IMG/VR virus record: IMGVR_UViG_3300037049_000012
Location: 1-27,910 of that record
Origin: a virus
DNA: 27,910 nt
Direction: 5' to 3' (one strand)
Under the pieces are notes generated by a model, which saw nothing but the letters and a program-made list of their open reading frames with translations, was not told where the DNA came from and did not search any database. Shown here piece after piece: positions 8,603-15,791 of the stretch. Within the stretch, counting starts at the first letter, position 1, and each line of letters begins with the position of its first letter. Position numbers and translations under genes: made by a program.

Positions 8603-8844
8603 CAGGACACCTTTTTCTTCTCAACAACCTGAGCATTCATAACCTCTCCCACATAGAACTTGGAGAGGAAGTACCCGTCCTGCGCAGCGGTATAGGCCGT
8701 CCCCTTAGGCATATTGACGATATCAGTACCCTGAATTGGATAGACCGTAGTTTTAGCAACGGCGCATCCGCTAAGCAAGAAGCACCCACTAAACAGAACG
8801 TAAGCGAGCGAAACCAGCAGTAATCTTTGAAATGTCGTTCTCAT
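8602..8844 (-). CDS. Small lipoprotein, candidate outer-membrane spanin
   Basis: This 80-residue protein has Arg residues at the N-terminus, a hydrophobic stretch and a canonical lipobox LSGC with the acceptor at C27; an earlier C21 lacks a good -3 residue. The mature part (~53 residues) is polar and contains a Pro and a Lys-rich end. Phage lipoproteins of this size next to a holin gene are usually o-spanins (Rz1-like), which join the outer to the inner membrane protein during lysis of Gram-negative hosts. GGAGGG before the ATG lies inside the preceding gene, with a 56-base overlap. This matches the nested Rz/Rz1 layout. The mature region is not notably proline-rich, so the assignment is tentative. 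Confidence 0.6.
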   Translation of the reverse strand: MRTTFQRLLLVSLAYVLFSGCFLLSGCAVAKTTVYPIQGTDIVNMPKGTAYTAAQDGYFLSKFYVGEVMNAQVVEKKKVS

Positions 8845-8980
8845 TAAGTCCCTCCTGAACCATCGATTGAGCAGAGGTTACATTCGCGCGAGTCTCGGAA
8901 GCCTTACGGCCAAAATATTTCCAAAGTCCGATTACGCATGAAAGTATCGTCCCGATCAGCGTTAAGATCGTCGCAATCAT
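8789..8980 (-). CDS. Single-pass membrane protein, candidate inner spanin partner
   Basis: This 63-residue protein has one N-terminal transmembrane segment (MIATILTLIGTILSCVIGLW), then a Lys/Arg hinge and a ~38-residue polar tail that may form a helix. Its stop lies 56 bases inside the lipoprotein gene. Its own ATG overlaps the stop of the holin-like gene (ATGA). An inner spanin should have an N-terminal anchor and a periplasmic helix overlapping the lipoprotein frame. That geometry is present, but the tail is far shorter than a normal Rz protein and may not span the periplasm alone. Alternatives are a second holin component or a regulator. Confidence 0.5.
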   Translation of the reverse strand: MIATILTLIGTILSCVIGLWKYFGRKASETRANVTSAQSMVQEGLNENDISKITAGFARLRSV

Positions 8981-9240
8981 TTTCCTGCCGCCGATGATGT
9001 CGTCGCCGTCACAGCCGCTGTGGTATTCGCTGTCGTCTTAACGTTTGTCCGCGAGATAAGATACGACACCGTTGACGCGATAATCACCAGAAACGACGCT
9101 ACCTGTGTTATTACAGAGCCAACCGTCGAAGCGGTCTGCCCTGCAATTGCTGTCGGATGGAACAAAAACACAATCGACGCAAGATTCGTTAAAAGCGTTA
9201 CCCAAAACTCCGTTGTCAAAATCCCGGCTTTAACGTCCAT
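8977..9240 (-). CDS. Holin-like protein, two membrane segments
   Basis: The 87-residue product has two predicted helices (about residues 12-28 and 44-63), a short turn between them and a polar Thr/Ala/Ser-rich C-terminus ending AAGK. That size and topology, together with a strong AAAAGGAGGAG ribosome site, are typical of class II-like phage holins, which permeabilise the inner membrane at a set time. The ribosome site lies inside the preceding 56-residue gene. Family membership cannot be proven by sequence, since holins share topology more than sequence, but the gene sits centrally in a cluster of membrane genes beside a lipoprotein gene. Confidence 0.6.
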   Translation of the reverse strand: MDVKAGILTTEFWVTLLTNLASIVFLFHPTAIAGQTASTVGSVITQVASFLVIIASTVSYLISRTNVKTTANTTAAVTATTSSAAGK

Positions 9241-9400
9241 TTGTACTCCTCCTTTTGGGGTTACACCCCGTTGTTTTACGACGTATACGTCTTGCTAATT
9301 TCAAAAGTTCGTTGTCAAGCGCCCGGTTTCTGAATCCGTAAATGAACTGTTCCTGCCACCGCAAAATTGTTTTCTCAAGAATCTTTTTCGAGGGCTTCAT
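9230..9400 (-). CDS. 56-residue basic protein
   Basis: The ATG follows the TAA of the previous gene directly (TAAATG), and the frame runs 56 codons to overlap the holin-like gene start by 11 bases. The product starts MKPSKKILEKTILRWQEQFI and contains a basic stretch (LARRIRRKTTG), with no membrane segment. It would be translated only by coupling, as there is no separate ribosome site. It is the only clearly cytoplasmic, highly basic member of this small-gene run. No function is recognised. Codon-packed position without gaps argues that it is real. Confidence 0.45.
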   Translation of the reverse strand: MKPSKKILEKTILRWQEQFIYGFRNRALDNELLKLARRIRRKTTGCNPKRRSTNGR

Positions 9401-9544
9401 TTATAGCCAAATCCCAAATAGAATTAACACGAAAAAGACACAGTATACAACCACAGTCCGACCTGTGAGATCTGCTTCTGTAAAAAGCCCAAAAACAGAC
9501 CCAAGTTCTGCAAGTGTGGCTAAAATTTTCACTGTGTGTATCAT
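9401..9544 (-). CDS. 47-residue membrane protein
   Basis: The frame opens one base after the stop of the XhlA-like gene (TAA C ATG) and ends at a TAA that abuts the next ATG. It starts MIHTVKILATLAELGSVFG and has a C-terminal hydrophobic helix (VVVYCVFFVLILFGIW). The N-terminal part could be a second amphipathic or hydrophobic helix. Continuous coupling on both sides is the main support. The role is probably in the lysis or membrane cluster but is not identifiable. Confidence 0.45.
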   Translation of the reverse strand: MIHTVKILATLAELGSVFGLFTEADLTGRTVVVYCVFFVLILFGIWL

Positions 9545-9545
9545 G

Positions 9546-9728
9546 TTATCTAATCCATTTAACTATCAGCGTAGTTATTGATACCGCCATGCCCATATAA
9601 ACTAAAAGATTCTGGTGGGCAAGTTTTAGCGCTTTTTCATGCTCGACGATTATTATATGAAGTCTTTCTACGTCTATCCGTAATTTGGTTATCACCTCAT
9701 TGTCGGAATCCATAAGCGCACCGCTCAT
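9546..9728 (-). CDS. XhlA-like tail-anchored membrane protein
   Basis: A 60-residue protein starting MSGALMDSDNEV. Residues ~8-40 form a polar, charged helix with Leu/Ile heptad spacing, and the C-terminus is one transmembrane helix followed by KWIR. This resembles haemolysin XhlA-type proteins, which work with holins in some phages. I chose the start at 9728 because GGGAGG lies six bases before it and it overlaps the previous stop as ATGA. A longer frame from 9758 has no such site. The membrane topology is clear and the XhlA likeness is only by shape. Confidence 0.5.
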   Translation of the reverse strand: MSGALMDSDNEVITKLRIDVERLHIIIVEHEKALKLAHQNLLVYMGMAVSITTLIVKWIR

Positions 9729-10015
9729 TTTATCCTCCCAGAAATGCCTTTCATCCAATTCTTAAGATCGTCTATCCCGGCATTCGTGTATTTTTGCGCC
9801 GTCTCGAAATTATCCAACCGTGACGCAAGTTTAAGATCGGCCTCATGGAGCGTCTGAATCTGACACTGTACTTGAGAAATTTGAGCAGCTTGTGCGCCAA
9901 CTACTTCGGGTAGACTATAAAATTTAATCCCGCACGCGAAGATTGCCCCGACAGCTCCCAAAATCAAAAGAATGTCTTTTCCTCTTATAAGCCATGCGTC
10001 AAGATGCTGTTTCAC
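9725..10015 (-). CDS. N-terminally anchored coiled-coil membrane protein
   Basis: This 96-residue protein uses a GTG start with AGGAG six bases upstream. One transmembrane segment covers about residues 15-33 (ILLILGAVGAIFACGIKF). A ~55-residue Gln/Leu/Ala-rich helix follows, likely a coiled coil (AAQISQVQCQIQTLHEADLK), ending GISGRIK. An N-terminal anchor plus periplasmic coiled coil is the normal design of an inner spanin (Rz). It is therefore an alternative to the 63-residue protein as partner of the lipoprotein, although it does not overlap that gene. It begins the small-gene cluster directly after the tail fibre region. Confidence 0.5.
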   Translation of the reverse strand: MKQHLDAWLIRGKDILLILGAVGAIFACGIKFYSLPEVVGAQAAQISQVQCQIQTLHEADLKLASRLDNFETAQKYTNAGIDDLKNWMKGISGRIK

Positions 10016-10024
10016 AAAAATCTC

Positions 10025-10141
10025 CTAGTGTACGATGGACGGTGAAGGTGTCGTTACCGTGTTATTTGCCACAAAAGTCGTCGAGTCGTTAGTCGTAACC
10101 CCGTACCCACCCCACACCGTTCTTAAAGCTGATAACGTAGC
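10025..10141 (-). pseudogene. Orphan C-terminal coding remnant, possibly from a displaced fibre gene
   Basis: Immediately after the stop of the 64-residue gene, a frame without a start codon reads ATLSALRTVWGGYG, continues VTTNDSTTFVANN and ends PSPSIVH at a TAG. That stop provides part of the next gene's ribosome site. Its Thr/Asn/Val composition and normal codons look like the end of a phage fibre or structural protein rather than random sequence. It is in a different frame from the upstream small gene and has no start codon with a ribosome site. I read it as the leftover 3' end of an earlier fibre or accessory gene. It could instead be chance open sequence. Confidence 0.4.
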
Positions 10142-10335
10142 TATATTGCTTGAATAGAAGCTATAGAAGATGTAATAACATCTAAGCGCAATTGCTCGTC
10201 TGATAATCTATCTGTATTTAGCTGTAATTCATCCAATAACTCTTGTTTGGAAATTGAAACAACACCATCAATAGATAAACCATCATTTGATAGTTTTGTG
10301 TCTTTAATATTTGATCTTGAAAAATCTATTGGCAT
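10141..10335 (-). CDS. Small AT-rich fibre-associated protein
   Basis: A 64-residue protein, polar and helical in its second half (SKQELLDELQLNTDRLSDEQ), with no Cys, Trp or hydrophobic segment. AAGGAG lies before its ATG, 12 bases after the tail-fibre stop. The gene is visibly richer in A and T than the genes around it, like the last kilobase of the fibre gene. It is probably part of the same acquired module. A short helical protein following a fibre gene may be a fibre chaperone or a fibre tip subunit; no motif confirms it. Confidence 0.5.
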   Translation of the reverse strand: MPIDFSRSNIKDTKLSNDGLSIDGVVSISKQELLDELQLNTDRLSDEQLRLDVITSSIASIQAI

Positions 10336-10347
10336 ATTTTCTCCTTA

Positions 10348-13300
10348 TTAAACTGCATCAGCCATTGTTACTAATTTCCGATAATAAACAATCGCTCGAA
10401 CAACTCCACCAGAAAATGTATTGCTGTTTGGTGTAATTGCTATGTTGGTAGTGTTTGTAGTTAATGCTGAAGCTGCATTTTCATTGAAAAGGGTATACAC
10501 TTTTACGTTCTTTGTAAACGCCTGAGCTGTGGTAATTGCTGTTGTGTTCCCACCAGAGTAAGCAGCGGACCAACTAGTTGCCCCGTCTCCAGAAGTAATA
10601 AGTGTATCCACTCTTAACTCTGCCCCAATAATCTTAGCTCCTGTTGGGATACTCAAAGTAATAGTTGTAGATGCTCCAGAAAGAGTAGCTGTAGCTTCTG
10701 CTGCTATTGTAGCTAACCCGCCAACTGTTCCCCCTCCCTGAGTGATAGTTCCAGCATTTACAGTTAGTTGCTGTCCATTGGCCGTTGCCGCAAATGTTCC
10801 GTATATTAAAGCGTTGGTTAATTCTGCTCCTGGATTAGCCTGAACTTTATTATCTATAATTAGCTGATTAGCTCCAGTAGTTTGTTTAGAACCGGCTCCA
10901 TATCCAATATAAACATTAGAAGCCCCAGTTGTGAGATTACCGGAACTATTTCCGATAAAAGTGTTATAAGAGGCATTTACTAGAGAAAAACCAGCTTCTC
11001 CTCCTATAGCTGTATTGTAAATCCCTCCTTGCAAATATCGCATAGCGTTTGCACCTATAGCTACGCTATCGAAGGTTGTGCAATCTCCGCCAGAAGACGC
11101 GCCTAAAGAGTATCTTCCTATTCCTACGTTTGTACTCCCGTATCCGTTTAAAGCTCCAGCTAAGTGGTTTCCAGAACTGTTTCCTATACAAACGTTGTCC
11201 GCTACTTCAGTTGCTGAAAGCATAGCGGATTGTCCGATTGCGACGTTATTTGTTCCGGCAATTATAGTATAAAGGGAATTTGAGCCTATCCCCATATTCC
11301 CTGATCCAGTGGTTAATGAAGGAAGAACATACGCTCCTATTCCAACGTTAGAATATCCAGAAGTAAGGGACGTAAGGCACTGGTCGCCAAAAGCCGAATT
11401 ATTACCTCCAGTGGATGGGGTACTCGCCACAGGAAGCGCTCTACCATAATGCGTGTCTCCATTATTAGATTGAGGGATTGTTAATCCAAGAAAAGCGATC
11501 ATATTGTCTGCCATAACTTTGTGGACTTGAGCAGAGACATGGGAACCATTTGCCCACTTCTCACCCACGGTATATGGACCGACCAAAGAATAGTTGTCGA
11601 TCAAACCAAGGCTGTAGGTACGAGCAAGTATTTTTAACTGAGCGATATACGCGCTCATTCCCGCCGTAGACACATCGGTCGGAGACATTATCAGTATGGA
11701 CATTAACGGATTGACCGTTTGTAGTCTGGATACAACAGTAGCCATATCCGCGTAGTATTGCGCGGGAGTTCTGGAAGCTATATCATTTACTCCCATTGAG
11801 ATAACGGCCAAGTCCGGTGGACCAAGCTGTGTTATTTCTGCTTTCCACTTTGTGGCATCTACAGAGGCGAGAGACTGGACGCTCAACCCGCCCGTGGCTA
11901 CGTTATTCCAATGAATACCGGGTTGTGTGCCATTGTCGTAACAGAGTCTGATACATTCAACACCTCCCAGTATTGTGCCGCTTCCACCTGGCAAAGTCAG
12001 GACTATCGTATGCGAGACATTGGAAAGGCCGCTTATAGTGGTTAATTGAACTCCTGCTGTTCCTGCCGTGTGAATCGTAACAGGGGCGCCTCCATCGATG
12101 GTATATGTCATATCTCCACCACCTGCTTGTAGAATGGAGTGGACAATAAAGCTCGTCGCTACAGTAGTAATCGAAAAACTTCCAGAACCGGATGGGTAAC
12201 TTCCGGAAGAATCCGGTGTTGGCTGAGTACCTTGATACTGCGACCACGCTCCCGTTGGCTCACTTACTGTCGCGTTATACGGAACAGCCCCGAAAGGGGC
12301 AATATATCCAGCACCGGAGTTACCGTAAGATTGAGTAAGATATTTATGCAACCATCCAGACCATTCAGGGCCGTTTCCTGTTTCGTTGTAAGACCACGAA
12401 TCCCCTATAACCAAGACATTTAAACCTGTCCCTTGCTTAATGGAAATATCTCCGAGCTTCGTCAGAGCGTTGGCAAGGTTCTCTTTTCCGAAGTTTATCT
12501 GATGCGTGCCGTTATTAAGAACGTCTCCCGCATCAACTGTCCCGGGCGTTGTAACACTCGCTTGAGCGTACAAGGCACCTCCAGTGATTTTCTTTAAAGA
12601 CACGCTGTTGATATGAAGCGTCCCAGAATCCGCAGTGAACACTAAAGAATCCGTCGTGGTTGCCTTAAAAATCTTAGACGGTAATGTCGTCCCATAACCA
12701 GCGGAGGTAATAACGTCAAACGTATTTCCTCCGCATGAAACGGTTAGGTTTCCTGAAAAACTGTCCGACGTGATATAAAGATAATAGTATTCCCCCGCCA
12801 CAATGGGCGTGACCATCGCCGCCGAAGTTTGCGTAAGAGAGCCAGAAGAACTTGTATGCACAGCCTTATGCCCAGACGTGTCGATAGTCCAACCAGTACC
12901 CGCAGTCCAACCTGTCGCAGAACTAAAAGTTGGGTTCGTTATTTTCTCAGCCCCAAGAGAACTTGGGTTAAGAATGGCTGTATCTTCATTTATAGACACA
13001 CCCGTTGATTTGATAAGCAATAACGGGTCAAGGCCCGACGTGTCTGACGTACCGATCCCCACGCTTCCATTGTAAGAGTTACCTGCGTCTATAGCGTAAG
13101 ACGTGCTTCCATGAAAGGTTCCGCTTAGGGCGTTCGCTGGAATAGATGAATTGGCGTCTAATCCCGCGTACCCGGATGCGGCATTCTTAGCGGACACGGC
13201 CTGATAGGTTCCAGACAAGTCCGGTAAGTTCGTTAAAAGGGCACCGCTGACCGCAGGCAACTGTGAACTTCCGTTTAACTGAACAAGATTATTTGCCGCT

Positions 13301-13959
13301 GTTCCTACGGTATAGGACGTTCCCCACGTAGAGCTTCCAGAGTAATTGGCAACACCTGCTGCATCAGGCCAGGTCATGCTTCCACCGCCACCTGTGGCCC
13401 ACTTGACCCCTAAAGACTGCGTTGAATCGGCGGTTAATATCTGCCCGTTTGTCCCGACTGGCAAACGGTCATTAGTCGTCGAAAAACCGTAAAGATCGCC
13501 TTTTGTGGTAAGCGGAGACGAACCACTGGCCGCCGCCCAAGATAAATTTCCCGCACCGTCATCTGTCAGTACACCTACCGCATCTGTTGGATAGAGTTTA
13601 GAGTTCCAGGCTCCTAGCGAATTCCATTTCAGCCCAGGTATCTGCGCTGAATCGGCGGTCAACACCTGCCCATTTGTTCCGATAGGGATCCTAACATCTG
13701 CCGTAGAATAACCCCATACATCGCCTTTAGTCGTTAACGGTGAAGAAATTCCTGTGCCTCCTGCTGCGGTAACAACCCCGTGTCCGGCGCCGGTAGTCGT
13801 AAGCGTCGTACCGGTGCTAAGAATCAGATCCGTACAATTAGGTATCACCACAGTATCTGTGGAGTTATGCACCTTTGTGTACGTCTGCATTCCGCCCGCC
13901 AGAACAAACTGACTAGAAAACAAAAGCCCAACAAAAAGCGCGAGAAATTTTTTCTTCAC
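10348..13959 (-). CDS. Large tail fibre or spike with SGNH-hydrolase domain
   Basis: This 1203-residue protein uses a GTG start one base after the previous stop. Residues 1-21 form a Sec-type signal peptide (MKKKFLALFVGLLFSSQFVLA). Two tandem repeats beginning SPLTTKGD (residues 73 and 148) are a phage-fibre motif. Residues ~512-826 carry SGNH-hydrolase blocks: GDSW at 519-522 with the nucleophile S521, a Gly near 690, GVND at 723-726 and NGSH at 804-807. The usual DxxH Asp is Asn. About 855-1035 is a series of NVGIG/TTG repeats like YadA-type head beta-rolls. The C-terminus is a beta-rich trimer-type domain. The likely role is host-glycan binding, with deacetylation of a surface polysaccharide if the enzyme is active. 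Confidence 0.8.
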   Translation of the reverse strand: MKKKFLALFVGLLFSSQFVLAGGMQTYTKVHNSTDTVVIPNCTDLILSTGTTLTTTGAGHGVVTAAGGTGISSPLTTKGDVWGYSTADVRIPIGTNGQVLTADSAQIPGLKWNSLGAWNSKLYPTDAVGVLTDDGAGNLSWAAASGSSPLTTKGDLYGFSTTNDRLPVGTNGQILTADSTQSLGVKWATGGGGSMTWPDAAGVANYSGSSTWGTSYTVGTAANNLVQLNGSSQLPAVSGALLTNLPDLSGTYQAVSAKNAASGYAGLDANSSIPANALSGTFHGSTSYAIDAGNSYNGSVGIGTSDTSGLDPLLLIKSTGVSINEDTAILNPSSLGAEKITNPTFSSATGWTAGTGWTIDTSGHKAVHTSSSGSLTQTSAAMVTPIVAGEYYYLYITSDSFSGNLTVSCGGNTFDVITSAGYGTTLPSKIFKATTTDSLVFTADSGTLHINSVSLKKITGGALYAQASVTTPGTVDAGDVLNNGTHQINFGKENLANALTKLGDISIKQGTGLNVLVIGDSWSYNETGNGPEWSGWLHKYLTQSYGNSGAGYIAPFGAVPYNATVSEPTGAWSQYQGTQPTPDSSGSYPSGSGSFSITTVATSFIVHSILQAGGGDMTYTIDGGAPVTIHTAGTAGVQLTTISGLSNVSHTIVLTLPGGSGTILGGVECIRLCYDNGTQPGIHWNNVATGGLSVQSLASVDATKWKAEITQLGPPDLAVISMGVNDIASRTPAQYYADMATVVSRLQTVNPLMSILIMSPTDVSTAGMSAYIAQLKILARTYSLGLIDNYSLVGPYTVGEKWANGSHVSAQVHKVMADNMIAFLGLTIPQSNNGDTHYGRALPVASTPSTGGNNSAFGDQCLTSLTSGYSNVGIGAYVLPSLTTGSGNMGIGSNSLYTIIAGTNNVAIGQSAMLSATEVADNVCIGNSSGNHLAGALNGYGSTNVGIGRYSLGASSGGDCTTFDSVAIGANAMRYLQGGIYNTAIGGEAGFSLVNASYNTFIGNSSGNLTTGASNVYIGYGAGSKQTTGANQLIIDNKVQANPGAELTNALIYGTFAATANGQQLTVNAGTITQGGGTVGGLATIAAEATATLSGASTTITLSIPTGAKIIGAELRVDTLITSGDGATSWSAAYSGGNTTAITTAQAFTKNVKVYTLFNENAASALTTNTTNIAITPNSNTFSGGVVRAIVYYRKLVTMADAV

Positions 13960-13960
13960 G

Positions 13961-14377
13961 TTACACCCCCGTTACGTCAATATTCGCCGTAGTACCAGAC
14001 GCGTTTGTGACATAGATCGCTACGATATCCGCGATGTAATCAAACACACGTAGAGTATTGGCATAAATCTTAATGTGCATAAGGTTCGCTGTCGCGATAC
14101 CGTCTGCGACTGTCTTTTTAGTGGCGAACGCAACTGTAATCTGTTGATCACTGTAAATTTCGAGATAATTGATGACCGCGCCTTCAGGCGTCGTAAAAAG
14201 AGTAGTTAATCCAGTAACGGTGGAAAGATCTTTATCCGTTTGACCGGTCGCTACTGTGCCTGCGCCACCAGTCACTATCGCGCTAAATTTTGAGCGAATC
14301 GCTTTAAACGCCTCTTCCTGCGCGTTACCGTTGCTTGCCCTTCCGTGAATTTCAGCTGTATTCTTAATGTCTGCCAT
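13961..14377 (-). CDS. Small beta-rich structural protein
   Basis: A 138-residue protein with a helical N-terminus (about 1-35), a Gly/Thr linker and beta strands (VINYLEIYSDQQITVAFATK, ANLMHIKIYANTLRVF). AAAGGAGACATAAA precedes the ATG, the same leader as the gene at 19214-19477. It sits between the head-tail adaptor and the fibre. Proteins of this length and position are often fibre-attachment, decoration or tail-completion proteins. No family motif is evident. The stop is followed after one base by the fibre GTG. Confidence 0.55.
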   Translation of the reverse strand: MADIKNTAEIHGRASNGNAQEEAFKAIRSKFSAIVTGGAGTVATGQTDKDLSTVTGLTTLFTTPEGAVINYLEIYSDQQITVAFATKKTVADGIATANLMHIKIYANTLRVFDYIADIVAIYVTNASGTTANIDVTGV

Positions 14378-14389
14378 TTTATGTCTCCT

Positions 14390-15289
14390 TTAAAATAACT
14401 CGATGTGCCAAGGCTGCATGAACTTCCGCGCATCTGTGCGATCTTCGCAGAAATCCTTAAGTTGATTTTCCAATTCCTTCAGTGTCGTTAGAATAAACGA
14501 CTGCTCGGTGTTATTTGACCGTTCCTTACCAAAAGCGCGTTTTAGTGCGTAAAGCGGAAGCAGTTCGTGAAAATCCTCTGGAAAATCCTCGTGAATTACC
14601 GTAGAGAAAATCGACGTAGAATCCGGGTTAACCGTCCATGTCGCGCTCACCGTAGCTACTTTGGTGAGTCCTACGTACGCCGAAACGGTTCGCAGTTGTC
14701 CTGCACCGGTCCCTGAAACTATATAGACCTGCGCTCCGACGTAGTAGGAATTGCGTGGATCTGCTGCAGTGTCAAACGTAATAGATGAAGCGTCTCCTGC
14801 TTGCGCGGTGCCAAGATGAAGCCGTGCCGGCATCACTTGAGCAGTAAGCATCAGTCCAGACGTCGCCGTCCCAGCTTCCGTGAAGGTAGGCGTCGGTTCA
14901 AGAATCAGGTTATTACCGCGAAATTTCCAAGTAGGCAAGTAACTCCAACCGGCAAGACCACCGTTTGTGGAGTTCGCTTCGTTATACCTTTTATGGAACC
15001 TGAGAGGAATACGCTCTGTAGCAAGTACGCGCTCTAGCAGGATCGTCTTTAAGTGCTTCCCTCGACCGTCAAAAATAGTGGGAAGCGGAATCTCTTCTTT
15101 CCCCGAAGTGATATCTAGCGAGAATGTTTGCTCAAAATAACCTTCATCAGTGAGCATCAGGCTATGCGCGTACTTCATATAGCCTTCGTTCGCCCAACGA
15201 TCGATGTCCGCTTCCTGTATAAAACTACCGATGTCAGATTGGTTAAAATCGGCCCTTACGTAATCACGGATTTCCTGAAGATGAAACAT
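14390..15289 (-). CDS. Head-tail adaptor-like protein
   Basis: With the start at 15289 the protein has 299 residues; an upstream in-frame ATG at 15379 would add a basic tail without hallmark and overlaps the previous gene by over 100 bases. The N-terminus (QEIRDYVRADFNQSDIG, then DIDRWANEGYMKYAHSL) and the C-terminus (LLPLYALKRAFGKERSN, later FMQPWHIELF) are helical and typical of podophage adaptor proteins that ring the portal. A beta-rich middle (about 100-240) may be an inserted domain. Position shortly after capsid genes supports a connector role. I can see no catalytic motif. Confidence 0.6.
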   Translation of the reverse strand: MFHLQEIRDYVRADFNQSDIGSFIQEADIDRWANEGYMKYAHSLMLTDEGYFEQTFSLDITSGKEEIPLPTIFDGRGKHLKTILLERVLATERIPLRFHKRYNEANSTNGGLAGWSYLPTWKFRGNNLILEPTPTFTEAGTATSGLMLTAQVMPARLHLGTAQAGDASSITFDTAADPRNSYYVGAQVYIVSGTGAGQLRTVSAYVGLTKVATVSATWTVNPDSTSIFSTVIHEDFPEDFHELLPLYALKRAFGKERSNNTEQSFILTTLKELENQLKDFCEDRTDARKFMQPWHIELF

Positions 15290-15791
15290 GGACTTTTGGC
15301 CCACCCTTCTTGATCGAGACTTTTGACCCTGACATTTCAACACTTTGGGTCTGCGCGTCCATCTTTTCTGTAGTGTCAACGCCTTCCTGCGTCTTCATAT
15401 AGGCGTCCACTTTTGCAAAATCCTTTGCCAGCAATTCTTTCATCTTAAGATCGATCGCCTCGATCTCGTTGACTGTATCGATAATAAGATCCGACGGCGG
15501 TTCTGCCGAAAGTTTTGCCGACTCGCGTTCTTTATTCATCGTACGAAAATTGCGAACTCTAAAATCCAGAAAGTGTCGTCGTTTACGAAGCCCCGCTATG
15601 ACAAACGGTTTCTCTTCTTCCGGTTTCGTTCCTTCAGCCATAGAAACCAAGCCCTGATCTTCGAGTTTATATATCAGGTGGTTTATTTCGTTTGGATCGT
15701 AAATACTCTTTTTTTCACCCGATATAAAAAGGTAAACTTTTCCATCGTACCGAGTTTCAATGGAGGACATCGTTGGATTATACATAATCAT
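15264..15791 (-). CDS. Hypothetical structural-operon protein
   Basis: This 175-residue protein is charged throughout. Its start (MSSIETRYDGKVYLFISGEK) suggests a short beta unit; the middle is Arg-rich (GLRKRRHFLDFRVRNFR) and the C-terminal half is a Glu/Lys helix, then a Ser/Gly/Lys tail. It overlaps the previous gene as ATGA and the adaptor by 26 bases. No family is recognised. The combination of compact N-terminus and flexible basic tail could suit a virion-associated or assembly protein. Confidence 0.5.
   Translation of the reverse strand: MIMYNPTMSSIETRYDGKVYLFISGEKKSIYDPNEINHLIYKLEDQGLVSMAEGTKPEEEKPFVIAGLRKRRHFLDFRVRNFRTMNKERESAKLSAEPPSDLIIDTVNEIEAIDLKMKELLAKDFAKVDAYMKTQEGVDTTEKMDAQTQSVEMSGSKVSIKKGGPKVHVSSSGNP

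Noticed and set aside
15290-15379. Extended start of the adaptor gene at 15379
   Set aside because: It adds an Arg/Lys/Gln-rich stretch that is out-of-frame coding for the upstream gene; the ATG at 15289 begins the conserved-looking helix.
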